NCBI GenBank assembly: GCA_030148505.1
Contig: JASBTI010000009.1
Coordinates: 62,001-126,000 of the forward strand
Source of the DNA: Rhodanobacter sp.
GTDB taxonomy: Bacteria > Pseudomonadota > Gammaproteobacteria > Xanthomonadales > Rhodanobacteraceae
DNA length: 64,000 bases
Reading direction: 5' to 3'
In this document: positions 53,736 to 63,838 of the stretch, piece by piece
Layout: each line of letters starts with the position of its first letter
Position numbering within the stretch: the first letter of the stretch is position 1
The notes under the pieces: generated by a model
Databases searched by the model: none
What the model saw: only the letters and a program-made list of their open reading frames with translations
What the model was told of the DNA's origin: nothing
Made by a program: the position numbers and the translations under genes

Positions 53736-54236
53736 TCAGGAGGCGCGCGATATGTGCCGGCGCGAGCCATAGAGGCGGCGATACTCCAGCCAGGTAAGCA
53801 CCACCACCGCCACGTCCAGCAGGGAAAGGGCAAGCAGCCAGATCGAATGCGTGTTGGAGTAGCGGTAGAGCTGATAGAGCACGAACATGCCGAATGCGAC
53901 GATAGCCAGCGGATACGCCCATCGACGTTTTTTCAGCAGGGCCCACACCAGGCCGACTTTTACCAGCCCATGCCATAGCAGAAAGACCGCGGCGAAGACC
54001 TTGGTGTTACTGGAAAGATGTTGCACCGAGTGGATCAGCACGTTGGCGACCAGATCTCGGGGATCCTCGCTGAGTTCGTGTTGGGTCAATGCCCGGGCCA
54101 CTCCGCTGATCTGGTCGGGGTGGACGAAAAGCAGCAGCAAGCCACCGGCAATTTCCAGCAGGCCATCGAGGCCCTTGGCGAGGACACTGAGATCGAACAA
54201 GGTGTGAATCGTGCGGTTCTTGTTACCAGGACGCAT
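53736..54236 (-). CDS. DUF2127 membrane protein
   Basis: A 166-residue protein with four membrane helices and charged ends. IHTLFDLSVLAKGLDGLLEI at the N-terminus and VFLLWHGLVKVGLVWALLKKRRWAYPLA are the family's characteristic stretches. The function is unknown. It is convergent with the DUF4156 gene, with a 32-bp gap. Confidence 0.85.
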   Translation of the reverse strand: MRPGNKNRTIHTLFDLSVLAKGLDGLLEIAGGLLLLFVHPDQISGVARALTQHELSEDPRDLVANVLIHSVQHLSSNTKVFAAVFLLWHGLVKVGLVWALLKKRRWAYPLAIVAFGMFVLYQLYRYSNTHSIWLLALSLLDVAVVVLTWLEYRRLYGSRRHISRAS

Positions 54237-54436
54237 GCGGGCTCAGGCCTTTTTGAACGGGAAAATACCGGTCGCCGCGGCGCGAGGGGTGACACAATGT
54301 GAGTGCGTCCGGCCCGAAGCCGCCGCCGACACCGCTGGCAAAGTAGGACTCTGACACGACCTCGGCGTACGCGGTGTCAATGCCACGGCATATCACCACG
54401 CGCCGCCGCGGGTAGGCGCCATGAGGACGGTTTGCG

Positions 54437-55870
54437 ATGATGGGCATTGCCATGGAGTCCACCTTGCCTTTGAATAAACTGACAAGCACGCCGGCGCGCC
54501 TGGCGCGGCGCATGCTTTCGCCGCTGCGCCAGCCGAAGTCGCAAGCATGGCTCGATGACCTGCCCGCGTTTGCCATACCGGCGGATGCGATCGAGGTGCT
54601 GCCCGGTCCGGTGGCCTTTAGGCAAACTTTCTTGCGAGCGATAGGGCAAGCTCGGCGGCGCATCGTGATGACGGCACTGTACCTGCAGGACGATGAGGCG
54701 GGGCGCGAGGTACTCGATGCGCTGTATGCCGCACACGCGCGGCAGCCCGGGCTGGAGGTCACCATTCTGGTCGACTGGCATCGTGCCCAACGTGGGCTGA
54801 TCGGCAAACAGAAGGGTGCTGGCAACGCGGGGATGTACCGCGACTACGCCGAGCGTCTGGGGCCGGGCGTGGCCATCTACGGTGTGCCGGTGCAGAACCG
54901 TGAATTGTTCGGCGTGCTGCATCTCAAGGGTTTCGTGATCGACGATGCGGTGCTTTACAGCGGTGCCAGCATCAACACCGTGTACCTGGCGACCCACGGT
55001 CGCTATCGGCTTGATCGCTACCACCTGCTGCACCATCGCCCGCTGGCCGATGCCATGGTTGAACTGATACGTGCGCAACTCATCGGCAGTGATGCTGTGT
55101 GCCGTCTGAATGTACCGGACGTGCCGTTGACGCGAACCTTGCAGCCGGCGATCCGGGCTTTGCGGCAGAACCTGCAAAATGCCGAATATGAGGTTCCACA
55201 GGATAACCCCGGGCCGGACGACGTAGCGGTAACGCCGTTGCTTGGCTTTGGCCGCAGCGACAACGCCTTGAACGAAGCGGTGCTGGCGTTGTTGCGCAGT
55301 GCCCGCCACCGGGTGATCGTGCTGACGCCGTACTTCAACCTGCCCCGACCGCTACGCGTGGTGCTGGGGCAGTTGCTGCGACGCGGTTGCGAAATCCACC
55401 TCATGGTCGGCGACAAGACGGCCAGCGATTTCTATATCCCGCCCGAGCAACCGTTTCGGACCATCGGGCTGCTGCCGTACATGTATGAAAACAACCTGCG
55501 GCGCTTTGCTCAGGCGCATCGACGCCACATCGCCAGCGGCCAGCTCAACCTCTATCTGTGGCGTGACGGCGACAACAGCTATCACCTGAAAGGCTTGTTG
55601 GTCGATGAGGACAAGGCCTTGCTCACCGGCAATAACCTCAACCCGCGCGCCTGGGCGCTGGACCTGGAAAACGGTTTGCTGGTGCGCGACCCCGCGGGTC
55701 TGTTATGGCCGCGACACCGTGCAGAATGGGAGGCGTTGCAACGTCATGCCACGCGCCTGGCTGACTACCACGCGCTGGAAAGTCCACGGCAGTATCCGTC
55801 GGCCGTGCGCAAGCAGCTGGGACGGCTGAAGCGCACCCGACTGGACCGCCTACTCAATCGGTTACTGTAA
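54437..55870 (+). CDS. pssA: CDP-diacylglycerol--serine O-phosphatidyltransferase (PLD type)
   Basis: A 477-residue peripheral enzyme of the phospholipase D superfamily that makes phosphatidylserine, the precursor of phosphatidylethanolamine. Two HKD-type motifs are present: GVLHLKGFVIDDAVLYSGAS in the first half and YHLKGLLVDEDKALLTGNNL in the second. YRLDRYHLLHH and IHLMVGDKTASDFYIPPEQP are further PssA blocks. Length agrees with E. coli PssA (~451). GAGGAC lies eight bases before the ATG at 54437. Confidence 0.92.
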   Translation: MMGIAMESTLPLNKLTSTPARLARRMLSPLRQPKSQAWLDDLPAFAIPADAIEVLPGPVAFRQTFLRAIGQARRRIVMTALYLQDDEAGREVLDALYAAHARQPGLEVTILVDWHRAQRGLIGKQKGAGNAGMYRDYAERLGPGVAIYGVPVQNRELFGVLHLKGFVIDDAVLYSGASINTVYLATHGRYRLDRYHLLHHRPLADAMVELIRAQLIGSDAVCRLNVPDVPLTRTLQPAIRALRQNLQNAEYEVPQDNPGPDDVAVTPLLGFGRSDNALNEAVLALLRSARHRVIVLTPYFNLPRPLRVVLGQLLRRGCEIHLMVGDKTASDFYIPPEQPFRTIGLLPYMYENNLRRFAQAHRRHIASGQLNLYLWRDGDNSYHLKGLLVDEDKALLTGNNLNPRAWALDLENGLLVRDPAGLLWPRHRAEWEALQRHATRLADYHALESPRQYPSAVRKQLGRLKRTRLDRLLNRLL

Positions 55871-55921
55871 TACCCGATCTGGGCGCGGTGTCGACCGTTC
55901 GCGCATGGAACGGGCACGCAG

Positions 55922-56545
55922 CTAGCGCATCGGGACGGATCGCGTCAGTCGCAGCGCCAGCCAGCGATCCACGTCAGGCCATTCGCCGGCCAGTACGCTG
56001 TAGCACACGGTGTCGCGCAGGCTGCCATCAGGACGGCGCTTATGCGCGCGCAACACGCCGTCGCGGTGGGCACCGAGCCGCTCGATCGCGCGTTGCGAAT
56101 CGAGGTTGCGGTGGTCGGTATGAAATTCCACGGCGACGCATCGCAGGATTTCGAATGCATGACGCAGCAACAGCCGTTTGCAGGCCGTGTTCAGATGGCT
56201 CTTCTGCCAGCGCTTTGCATACCAGGTGTAGCCGATCGCCAGTCGTGGCAGTTCGGCGGCGAAGTCGTAATAGCGCGTGGTGCCGACGATGTCGCCGCTA
56301 CCGGTTTCGCGCACGGCAAACGGCAGCATCGTGCCATCGTGTTGTCCTTGCAGCGCCTTTTCCACATAGGCTGCCACCTGGCCGGGGGGCGGCACGCTGG
56401 TGAACCACAGATTCCACAGGGCGCCGTCGGCCGCAGCATGCTCCAGCGCGACCGCATGCTCGAGTCGCAACGGCTCCAGCACGACATGCTCGTCCCGCAG
56501 GCAGGTGGGTGTCAGGGTGGGTTTCGGGCAGTTCGGCGCGGCCAT
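55922..56545 (-). CDS. GNAT-family N-acetyltransferase (RimJ/RimL-like)
   Basis: A 207-residue protein. LEPLRLEHAVALEHAA, VRETGSGDIVGTTRYYD, AIGYTWYAKRWQKSHLNTAC (acetyl-CoA-binding region, here without the typical R/Q-x-x-G-x-G/A form) and RNLDSQRAIERLGAHRDGVL are the usual blocks of the Ac3-type GNATs. The target is unknown; RimJ/L-like enzymes acetylate protein N-termini or antibiotics. It is convergent with pssA, with a 51-bp gap. Confidence 0.85.
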   Translation of the reverse strand: MAAPNCPKPTLTPTCLRDEHVVLEPLRLEHAVALEHAAADGALWNLWFTSVPPPGQVAAYVEKALQGQHDGTMLPFAVRETGSGDIVGTTRYYDFAAELPRLAIGYTWYAKRWQKSHLNTACKRLLLRHAFEILRCVAVEFHTDHRNLDSQRAIERLGAHRDGVLRAHKRRPDGSLRDTVCYSVLAGEWPDVDRWLALRLTRSVPMR

Positions 56546-56558
56546 GGCGACAACGGCT

Positions 56559-56765
56559 TCATGCGTCCAGGTCGGGAATCAGCTTGCTTTCGAGCCGCGC
56601 GATATGGTCTTTCAGCAGCAGTTTGCGCTTCTTCAGCCGGGTCAGTTGCAGTTCGTCACGCCCGAGCGCTGCCGCCAACTGCTCGATGGCGGCGTCGAGG
56701 TCGCGGTGCTCCATGCGCAGCTCGGCCAGCAGATGGGCGATTTCAGCGTGGTCCTGAACCTGCAT
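56559..56765 (-). CDS. DUF465/YdcH-like protein
   Basis: A 68-residue coiled helical protein: IAHLLAELRMEHRDLDAAIE and LTRLKKRKLLLKDHIARLES are the DUF465 hallmarks. The function is unknown. Start ATG at 56765 was chosen over 56825 because family members begin just before this helix. It precedes the acetyltransferase gene by 13 bp and is probably its operon partner. Confidence 0.85.
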   Translation of the reverse strand: MQVQDHAEIAHLLAELRMEHRDLDAAIEQLAAALGRDELQLTRLKKRKLLLKDHIARLESKLIPDLDA

Positions 56766-56891
56766 GGCAATGGCTGTGGCGGCGACGAAGTCTCCTAGTC
56801 TAGCGCCGTTTGACCGGGACGCCATGTTCGGGGCGGAGGCGTGGCCGCCAGCCGGCTACACTAGGCACCTGCGTCACCCGATGGAAGGTCC

Positions 56892-57761
56892 ATGTCAGCG
56901 ATAGTCGAAACCACCTGTCCGCCGACCGCCGATGCCGGCAAGCTGGCCAAGCGCCTGCGCCATCAGGTGGGTCAGGCGATCGCCGACTTCGGCATGATCG
57001 AGGATGGCGACAAGGTGATGGTCTGCCTGTCCGGTGGCAAGGACTCCTATACCTTGCTGGATATCCTGTTGCAGTTGCAGGCCAGGGCCCCGGTGCGCTT
57101 CGAGTTGATCGCGGTGAACCTGGACCAGAAGCAGCCGGACTTTCCGGCGCACGTATTGCCGGGTTACCTGAAAGCACGGGGCGTGCCGTTTCATGTCATC
57201 GAGCAGGATACTTACAGCACGGTCACCCGGCTGATATCGCCCGGCAAAACCATGTGCAGCCTGTGCTCGCGACTTCGCCGCGGCGCGCTCTACAGCTGGG
57301 CGGCAGACAACGGCATCAGCAAGATCGCGCTGGGTCATCATCGCGATGACATTCTTGCGACCTTCTTCCTGAACATGTTTTACCAGGCGCAGCTGAAGGC
57401 GATGCCGCCGACGCTGCGCTCCGACGATGGCCGCCATGTGGTGATCCGACCACTGGCCTACTGCCGCGAGAGCGACATCGTCGAATATGCCGCGAGCCGG
57501 AATTTTCCGATCATCCCATGCAACCTTTGTGGTTCGCAGGACAACTTGCAGCGTCAGGCCGTGCGCCGCATGCTGGCCGAGTGGGAACAGCTGCAGCCTG
57601 GTCGCAGCGAGAATATTTTTCGTGCGCTCGGCCATGTGTCACCCTCGCAACTGGCCGATCGCCAGCTATTCGATTTCGCGGCACTGGGCCGGGGCGAAGG
57701 CGACGATACAACGCGTTCGCCCGCATGGCTTGCCGTCGCCGCGCCCGACGATGATCATTAG
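56892..57761 (+). CDS. ttcA: tRNA 2-thiocytidine(32) synthetase TtcA
   Basis: A 289-residue PP-loop ATPase that thiolates C32 of certain tRNAs. The PP-loop SGGKDS (47-52) and the CxxC pair at Cys122/Cys125 ([12 protein letters not shown]) are intact, as is the third Cys in NLCGSQDN; together they coordinate the [4Fe-4S] cluster. [18 protein letters not shown] is the ATP-binding block. GGAAGG precedes the ATG. Divergent from DUF465, with 126 bp between. Confidence 0.96.
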   Translation: MSAIVETTCPPTADAGKLAKRLRHQVGQAIADFGMIEDGDKVMVCLSGGKDSYTLLDILLQLQARAPVRFELIAVNLDQKQPDFPAHVLPGYLKARGVPFHVIEQDTYSTVTRLISPGKTMCSLCSRLRRGALYSWAADNGISKIALGHHRDDILATFFLNMFYQAQLKAMPPTLRSDDGRHVVIRPLAYCRESDIVEYAASRNFPIIPCNLCGSQDNLQRQAVRRMLAEWEQLQPGRSENIFRALGHVSPSQLADRQLFDFAALGRGEGDDTTRSPAWLAVAAPDDDH

Positions 57762-57796
57762 CCGCCTTTACTTCCAACCACTGACCGAGAACTGAC

Positions 57797-58999
57797 GTGT
57801 CCCTTTTTGCAGCTGTTGAAATGGCCCCGGGTGATCCGATCCTAGGGCTGACCGAGGCCTACAACGCCGATGCCCGGCCCAACAAGGTAAATCTTGGCGT
57901 AGGCATCTACGTCGACGAGCACGGCCAGGTGCCGGTGCTCAAGGCCGTGCGTGAGGTCGAGCAGGCGCTGGCGCGCAATGGCGGTCCACGCAGCTACCTG
58001 CCGATCGACGGCCTGCCCGCCTACAACCAGCTCACCCAGCAGCTGCTGTTCGGCGCGGGTGCGCCGCTGCTGGAGGCTGGCCGGGTGGCCACCGCGCAGA
58101 CCATCGGAGGCAGCGCGGCGCTGCGCGTGGGTGCCGATCTGTTGCGTCAGATTCCCGGCGTCAAGCCGAAGCTGGCGATCAGCAACCCGAGCTGGGGCAA
58201 CCACCATGTGGTGTTCCGTACCGCCGGGTTCGAGCTGATCGACTACCGTTACTACGACGAGGCCAGCCACGGCGTCGACTTCGCCGGCATGCTGGAGGAT
58301 CTCGGCAAGCTGGAGCCGGGGACGGTGGTGCTGCTGCATGCTTGTTGTCACAACCCGACCGGCGTCGATCTCAGCATCGAGCAGTGGAGCGAGGTGGTGG
58401 CGGTGGTGAAAGAGCGCAACCTGTTGCCCTTCATCGACATGGCCTACCAGGGCTTTGACCAGGGCACCGCCGCCGATGCCGCGGCGATCCGCTTGTTCGC
58501 GGACTCCGGGATCGAAGCATTCGTGGTCGCCAGTTCGTACTCGAAGTCGTTTTCGCTGTATGGCGAGCGTGTGGGCGCGCTATCGTTCGTCGGCGCCGAC
58601 CGCGACGAGGCAGCGCGACTGCGCTCGAAGATCAAGCAGACCATCCGCGCCAACTACTCCAGCCCGGCCACGCATGGCGCCGCGCTGGTGGCCGGCGTGC
58701 TCGGCAGCGCCGAGTTGAGTGCGCTGTGGGAGCGCGAACTGGGTGAAATGCGCGAGCGCATCCACGCGATGCGTGCGGGCATGGTCGAGAAGCTGGCCAC
58801 CCTGGGTGCGCCGCAGTTCGGCTTTATTCAACGCCAGGCTGGCATGTTCTCCTACTCCGGCCTGAGCAAATCACATGTGGAACGCCTGCGCGATGAGTTT
58901 GCCATCTATGCACTGGCCAGCGGGCGTATCTGCGTGGCGGCATTGAACGGCAGCAATCTGGATGCCGTCGCTGCCGCGGTGGCAGCGGTCAGCCGCTGA
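57797..58999 (+). CDS. Aromatic/aspartate aminotransferase (class I, PLP)
   Basis: A 400-residue PLP enzyme starting at GTG. MAPGDPILGLTEAYNAD at the N-terminus is the TyrB/AspC lead; NPSWGNHHVVFRTAGF, HACCHNPTGVD, DMAYQGFDQG and SSYSKSFSLYGERVGAL (Schiff-base Lys250) are all canonical. It interconverts amino and 2-oxo acids (Tyr, Phe or Asp with 2-oxoglutarate); sequence alone does not decide TyrB versus AspC. It follows ttcA by 35 bp on the same strand. Confidence 0.93.
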   Translation: MSLFAAVEMAPGDPILGLTEAYNADARPNKVNLGVGIYVDEHGQVPVLKAVREVEQALARNGGPRSYLPIDGLPAYNQLTQQLLFGAGAPLLEAGRVATAQTIGGSAALRVGADLLRQIPGVKPKLAISNPSWGNHHVVFRTAGFELIDYRYYDEASHGVDFAGMLEDLGKLEPGTVVLLHACCHNPTGVDLSIEQWSEVVAVVKERNLLPFIDMAYQGFDQGTAADAAAIRLFADSGIEAFVVASSYSKSFSLYGERVGALSFVGADRDEAARLRSKIKQTIRANYSSPATHGAALVAGVLGSAELSALWERELGEMRERIHAMRAGMVEKLATLGAPQFGFIQRQAGMFSYSGLSKSHVERLRDEFAIYALASGRICVAALNGSNLDAVAAAVAAVSR

Positions 59000-59081
59000 C
59001 ATCTTCACGGACGCCATTCCCGCTTGCGTGTGAATGGCGTCAAACCCTCGGCTGCCTGGCAGCACTTCCCCCGGATAATGC

Positions 59082-59999
59082 ATGTTTTTTCGCAATCTCA
59101 CCTTGTTTCGCTTTTCCCCTACCGTGGCCGACGACCTCGGTCGCCTCGACGAAGCACTGGCCGAGCATCGCCTGCGCCCCTGCGGCCCGTTGGAAATGTT
59201 CACCAAAGGCTTTGTCCCGCCAGTTGGTCGCGGCGAGGCCGAGCCGCTGACCCACATCGTCAAGCAGTGCACGCTGCTGACGGCAGGTGGCGAGGACAAA
59301 CTGCTGCCGGCCGCAGTGATCAACGACGAGCTGCAACGCAAGGTGCAGAAGATTGCCGAGGAAGAGGGGCGCAAGGTCGGAGGTCGCGAGCGCAAGCGGA
59401 TCAAGGAAGACCTGCTGACCGAGCTCTTGCCTCGCGCATTCGTGCGCAATTCGCGGATGTCGGCCTACGTCGATCGTAAAAACGGATGGCTGGTGCTTGA
59501 TACCTCCAGCCGAAAATCTGCCGAAAACACGTTGACCCAGATTCGTGAGGCGCTGGGAAGTTTTCCGGCGGTGCCGTTGGCCCCCGAGGAAAGCCCTCGG
59601 GTGCTGATGACCGACTGGCTGGCCAATGGCAATCTGCCAGCAGGACTGAGCCTGGGTGACGAATGCGAATTGCGTGATCCGGCGACCGCAACCGGTGCTA
59701 TTGCCCGTTGCCGCCGGCAGGACCTCGATGCCGAGGAGGTCAAGGAGCACCTACGCAATGGCAAACAGGTATTTCAGCTGGGACTGACCTTCGATGATCG
59801 CATCAGTTTCGTGCTAGGCGAAGATCTGATCGTCCGCAAGCTGAAATTCCTCGACGTGGTGATGGACGAGCTGGGTGACAGCCAGCAGGATGCCCACGCC
59901 GAGATGGATGCCAGCTTCGCCCTGCTGACCCTGGAGCTGGAGCGCCTGCTGGCCAAGCTGGAAGAGTGGTTCGGGTTGCCGCGCCCCAGCGAGGGTTGA
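59082..59999 (+). CDS. rdgC: Recombination-associated protein RdgC
   Basis: A 305-residue nucleoid-associated protein forming a ring-shaped dimer that binds DNA and inhibits RecA filament assembly. MFFRNLTLFRFSPTV, HRLRPCGPLEMFTKGFVPPV, LLTAGGEDKLLPAAVINDEL, RKRIKEDLLTELLPRAFVRN and LVLDTSSRKSAENTL are signature blocks. Length equals E. coli RdgC (303). It lies 82 bp after the aminotransferase gene. Confidence 0.96.
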   Translation: MFFRNLTLFRFSPTVADDLGRLDEALAEHRLRPCGPLEMFTKGFVPPVGRGEAEPLTHIVKQCTLLTAGGEDKLLPAAVINDELQRKVQKIAEEEGRKVGGRERKRIKEDLLTELLPRAFVRNSRMSAYVDRKNGWLVLDTSSRKSAENTLTQIREALGSFPAVPLAPEESPRVLMTDWLANGNLPAGLSLGDECELRDPATATGAIARCRRQDLDAEEVKEHLRNGKQVFQLGLTFDDRISFVLGEDLIVRKLKFLDVVMDELGDSQQDAHAEMDASFALLTLELERLLAKLEEWFGLPRPSEG

Positions 60000-60184
60000 G
60001 TGGATGCCCCGACGCGTAGTTAACCCGCGAAAAAGCGCTTGCGCTAAGCCACCGATTGCCCCACATACTGACCAAGCGCGTTGCCTACAAGCCCGTCGGA
60101 CTCGGCTGGCGGAGACCGCGGGATTTGTCAGCCGGTGAGCTGAGGAAGCCCGATGGCAGCGTACGGGCAGCAACAGGTGCACTG

Positions 60185-60955
60185 ATGGCGCAGCAGCGGC
60201 AAGGCGACTGGTTGGAGTTGGCGATGGCGGGCGGCGGCACCATCCGGGTGCTCAAGGCTGCGCATCCGCGTGCGCGACGCTTGCGGCTCACGGTGACGCC
60301 CAAGGGCGCCCGGGTGTCCTATCCCCAGGGTACCCATCCGGCGCAGGTCAGCGCCTTTCTGCGCAGCCACGCCGTATGGCTGGAACAGAAACTGGACGAG
60401 CTGAACCTGATGGTGAAGCCGCTGCCGGCTTTGCGTCCGGGGTATGCCACGGATTTTCCGTTTCGCGGCGAGCGCATGAAGCTCGCTTGGGCGGAGGGGC
60501 CTTATCCGCGCATCGAGTCCGGTGGTGGCACGCTCACCCTGGTGATTCCGCGTCCCCACAGCCGGGCGCTGCCGATTGCCCGGGGTCTTTTGGCCTCGCA
60601 CCTGGAAGGCCAGGTGCGGCGCGATGTGTCACGCTGGCTGGCGGGTTACGTCCCTCAGCTGGGACTAGCGCCCACCTCACTGCGGATACGCCCGATGAAG
60701 AGCCTGTGGGGAAGTCTGGATACCCGTGACCGGATCAACCTTGACCTCGCTCTGGCGTTGGCACCACCGGTCGCGCTGCGCTATGTGTTGGTCCACGAAC
60801 TGTGCCACCTGAAGGTGCGCAACCATTCACCGCGTTTCTGGGCACAGGTGGAAAACCTGTTTCCCGGTTGGCGCGAACAACGCGATTGGCTGCGCCAGCA
60901 CGGCGCAATTCTTAAGGCTGAACTCGATCGGCTGGTGGCCGACGTGGCCGATTGA
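60185..60955 (+). CDS. YgjP-like/DUF45 zinc metallopeptidase
   Basis: A 256-residue protein of the M48-like YgjP/WLM group. VLVHELCHLKVRNHSPRFW has the zinc motif HExxH and the third ligand His; RIRPMKSLWGSLDTRDRINL is the family's preceding block. Members are cytosolic or peripheral; the substrate is unknown. Start ATG 60185 was chosen because the family begins with this beta-strand region; a longer frame from 60056 reads into rdgC's 3' flank. Confidence 0.85.
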   Translation: MAQQRQGDWLELAMAGGGTIRVLKAAHPRARRLRLTVTPKGARVSYPQGTHPAQVSAFLRSHAVWLEQKLDELNLMVKPLPALRPGYATDFPFRGERMKLAWAEGPYPRIESGGGTLTLVIPRPHSRALPIARGLLASHLEGQVRRDVSRWLAGYVPQLGLAPTSLRIRPMKSLWGSLDTRDRINLDLALALAPPVALRYVLVHELCHLKVRNHSPRFWAQVENLFPGWREQRDWLRQHGAILKAELDRLVADVAD

Positions 60956-60969
60956 CGTCGCGGACGTGC

Positions 60970-61329
60970 TCAGGTCCTCAACATCGTGTGCACGGCGGCT
61001 TCCAGACCGGCCCTGTCGAAGGGTTTGAGCAAGGCCTGAATCTGCGGATGTCGTCGGGTAAATCCAGATTGATCGAGACCGGAGAGCACCAGGAAAGGGG
61101 TCTTGCGTTCCAACAGTAGCTGGGTGATCGGGCTCGCGTTGTCGCCACGCAAGTGCATATCGACGATGGCTGCATCAAAAGTGGCCATTTCGATATCCAC
61201 CAGTGCCGAGTCGAGCGTCGGAGACGTCAATACTTGCAGGCCCATATCGAGCAGGATTTCCTCGACTAGCATGGCCACAACCGCATCGTCCTCAATGACC
61301 AGTACGCGGTGTGATGTTGTCGGTGACAT
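60970..61329 (-). CDS. Single-domain response regulator (receiver only)
   Basis: A 119-residue CheY-like receiver. VLVIEDDAVVAMLVEEILLD has the acidic pair; the phosphoacceptor is Asp in AAIVDMHLRGDNA (near residue 57); the conserved Lys is in LLKPFDR near residue 102. No output domain. It follows the hybrid kinase by 76 bp on the same strand and is the likely phosphorelay partner or phosphate sink. Confidence 0.9.
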   Translation of the reverse strand: MSPTTSHRVLVIEDDAVVAMLVEEILLDMGLQVLTSPTLDSALVDIEMATFDAAIVDMHLRGDNASPITQLLLERKTPFLVLSGLDQSGFTRRHPQIQALLKPFDRAGLEAAVHTMLRT

Positions 61330-61405
61330 GGGTGACTTCCTGTGGTGATTTGCTTGACGGGCCGCCTATTTAAGCCAGCGGTGTCCACCTCCGCAAGTTG
61401 GAAAA

Positions 61406-63838
61406 TCAAGGTGACAGCAGGCCGTGAACGGCAGAGATCAGCGCCTTTATCCCGAACGGCTTGGGCAGCATTTCCATGCTTCCGTCGTTGTCGCGCCCGT
61501 CAAAGATGGCGTCTTCCGCATAGCCGGTGATAAACAGTACTTTCAGTTTTGGCCTCAGCAGGCGCGCAAGCCGGGCGACCTCGCGGCCATTGACGTCAGG
61601 AAGGCCGACATCGGTGACCAGCAGGTCAATGGAAGCGTCATATGCGTTGACATATTCAAGGGCTGTCGTACCGTTGGAGGCTTGGAGACAGGTGTAACCC
61701 AGCTCGGCCAACACTTCCACGATCAGCTCACGGATGGTGCGTTCGTCCTCAACGACCAGCACCACCCTAGAGATTTGCACCATGGAGCTCGTGGCAAGCT
61801 CTTTCCGGTACAAGGGCGGGCTGGTGCTAGGACGCCCACGATAGCGGGGCAGATACAATCGCACGGTAGTCCCGTTGCCTGGGCTGCTTTCAATGTGGAT
61901 GTAACCAAGCGACTGCCTGGCAAAGCCATACGCCATGGACAAGCCCAATCCCGTTCCATGTCCGATGGGTTTGGTGGTAAAGAACGGCTCGAATACCCGA
62001 CGTACTACCTCCGCAGGCATGCCCTCACCGGCATCTGATACGTTGAGGCAGACGTAGTCGCCTGGTTCAATCTCGCTCTGCCTCGCCAAGCCATCCGCTG
62101 CAATCGTCACATTGGTTGTTTCTACGGTGAGCAGACCCCCGGTCGGCATCGCGTCCCGCGCATTGATGATCAGGTTGAGCAGCGTGCTTTCGAGCTGGTT
62201 GGGGTCACATAGCGTAAGCCACAGTTCCGGGGCGGATTTGGTGGCTAGCTGAATGTGCGGGCCAAGTGTGCTTTGGAACATATTCCTCACGGACTTGACC
62301 AAGACATCCACCTCGACTACGTCGGGCTTCAGTGGCTGCTTTCGTGAAAATGCCAGTAATCGATGGGTCAGGGCGGCAGCGCGCTTCGCCGAGCCCGCGG
62401 CAGCGTCCAGGTAGCGCTTGCTCTGCGCGAACTCGCCTTGGGCTATGCGTGTCTGCAGCATGTCGAGGCCACCGATGACGCCGGTGAGGAGGTTGTTGAA
62501 ATCATGGGCGATCCCTCCTGTAAGTTGGCCGACAGCCTCCATCTTCTGCGATTGGCGCAGGGCCTCGTTGGCAATCTCAAGTTCATTGCTGCGTTGAGAG
62601 ATCCGGCTCTCCAAGGTGGCGTTGAGGTCGGCCAACTCTTGTTCCACACGCTTCTGATCGTGGATATCCGTATTCGTACCGATCCAGCGTTTTATCACTC
62701 CGTGTTCATCAAAAAGTGGTACGGCTCGTGCGATATGCCAGCGATATTTGCCATCGGCGCGCAGCAGTCGGAACTCCGTCTGGTAAGAAGTTCCGCTATG
62801 AATGGCACGCCCCCATCGCTCGGCGGCGAGCGCGAGATCCTTTGGATGTACCAGCCGGGTCCACCCCATGCCGCGCAAGGCGTCGTGAGATGCCCCGGAA
62901 TAGTCGTGGACGCGGTCGTTGAACCAGTCCAAGGATCCATTGGAATCGGATGTCCAGACGTGATTGGGTAGGGCCTGGGTGAGGCCGCGAAACGCCGCCT
63001 CACTTTCCTGCAGGGCGGTTTCGCCTGCTTTGCGTGCAGTGATATCCAGAAACAGAATGGCGAACTGATCCGCTTCAGTCTTGCGCACGCGTACTTCGAA
63101 CCAGCGAGAACCAAGGCTGGGGACAGTGGTCTCGAACTGCCTCGGCTCACCGCTGTTCAATACCTCGGCGTCGAGGTCAACCAGCGCTTCCTGGAGGGTA
63201 GGAATAACCTCTCGCGCCGAACGACCGACCACTTCTTCGGCACGTAGGCCGGTCTGCCGTTCGAAACCCGGATTTATTTCCAGCAGGAGGAAATCAACCA
63301 TGCGGCCGTCCCGGTCTCGCACGGCCTGGGCAAGGACGAAGCCCTCCTGCATATTGTTGAATAGCCCACGCCAGCGGGCTTCGCTGTCTCTTAACTTCGC
63401 CTCGGCGCGTAAGTGTTCGGTGGTCTCCAGGCACACGCAAAAAATGCCTTCGACGTGACCCTTTCCGTTGCGCAGTGGTGCGGCGGATAACGTAAAGGTG
63501 GCGTCTTCTTCGTAGTTGTTACGTTCGAGTCTTAGCGGCAGGCTCTCGAAATAGAGCGACTCGCCGCCGCGTGTGCGCAGGATCAGCGGGTGAACCACGG
63601 TCCAGATTTCCGGAAAGATGCCCCGGAACGGCCGACCAAGGGCTCCAGGATGGCGCTTTCCAAGCACCGGTATGAAGCTGTCGTTGTAGAGACACGAATG
63701 GTGCTCGCCCCACAATATGAACATGGGAAACCGTGAAGCCAGCATGGGAGGCACAATCGCCTTCAGTGTTTCCGGCCACCGGTATGGGTCACCCAGCGTC
63801 GATCGATCCCATCTGTACGCGCGCATCCTGGCACCCAT
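61406..63838 (-). CDS. Hybrid sensor histidine kinase (PAS-PAS-PAS-HK-REC)
   Basis: About 810 residues from the ATG at 63838. Three PAS/PAC modules ([55 protein letters not shown]) precede a DHp helix with [20 protein letters not shown] (phospho-His), an ATPase domain ([38 protein letters not shown]) and a C-terminal receiver ([15 protein letters not shown]). The first module ([20 protein letters not shown]) is the type common in soluble hybrid kinases. The frame stays open to the window edge, so the start could lie further upstream (GTG or beyond 64000). No membrane segment is visible. Confidence 0.88.
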   Translation of the reverse strand: MGARMRAYRWDRSTLGDPYRWPETLKAIVPPMLASRFPMFILWGEHHSCLYNDSFIPVLGKRHPGALGRPFRGIFPEIWTVVHPLILRTRGGESLYFESLPLRLERNNYEEDATFTLSAAPLRNGKGHVEGIFCVCLETTEHLRAEAKLRDSEARWRGLFNNMQEGFVLAQAVRDRDGRMVDFLLLEINPGFERQTGLRAEEVVGRSAREVIPTLQEALVDLDAEVLNSGEPRQFETTVPSLGSRWFEVRVRKTEADQFAILFLDITARKAGETALQESEAAFRGLTQALPNHVWTSDSNGSLDWFNDRVHDYSGASHDALRGMGWTRLVHPKDLALAAERWGRAIHSGTSYQTEFRLLRADGKYRWHIARAVPLFDEHGVIKRWIGTNTDIHDQKRVEQELADLNATLESRISQRSNELEIANEALRQSQKMEAVGQLTGGIAHDFNNLLTGVIGGLDMLQTRIAQGEFAQSKRYLDAAAGSAKRAAALTHRLLAFSRKQPLKPDVVEVDVLVKSVRNMFQSTLGPHIQLATKSAPELWLTLCDPNQLESTLLNLIINARDAMPTGGLLTVETTNVTIAADGLARQSEIEPGDYVCLNVSDAGEGMPAEVVRRVFEPFFTTKPIGHGTGLGLSMAYGFARQSLGYIHIESSPGNGTTVRLYLPRYRGRPSTSPPLYRKELATSSMVQISRVVLVVEDERTIRELIVEVLAELGYTCLQASNGTTALEYVNAYDASIDLLVTDVGLPDVNGREVARLARLLRPKLKVLFITGYAEDAIFDGRDNDGSMEMLPKPFGIKALISAVHGLLSP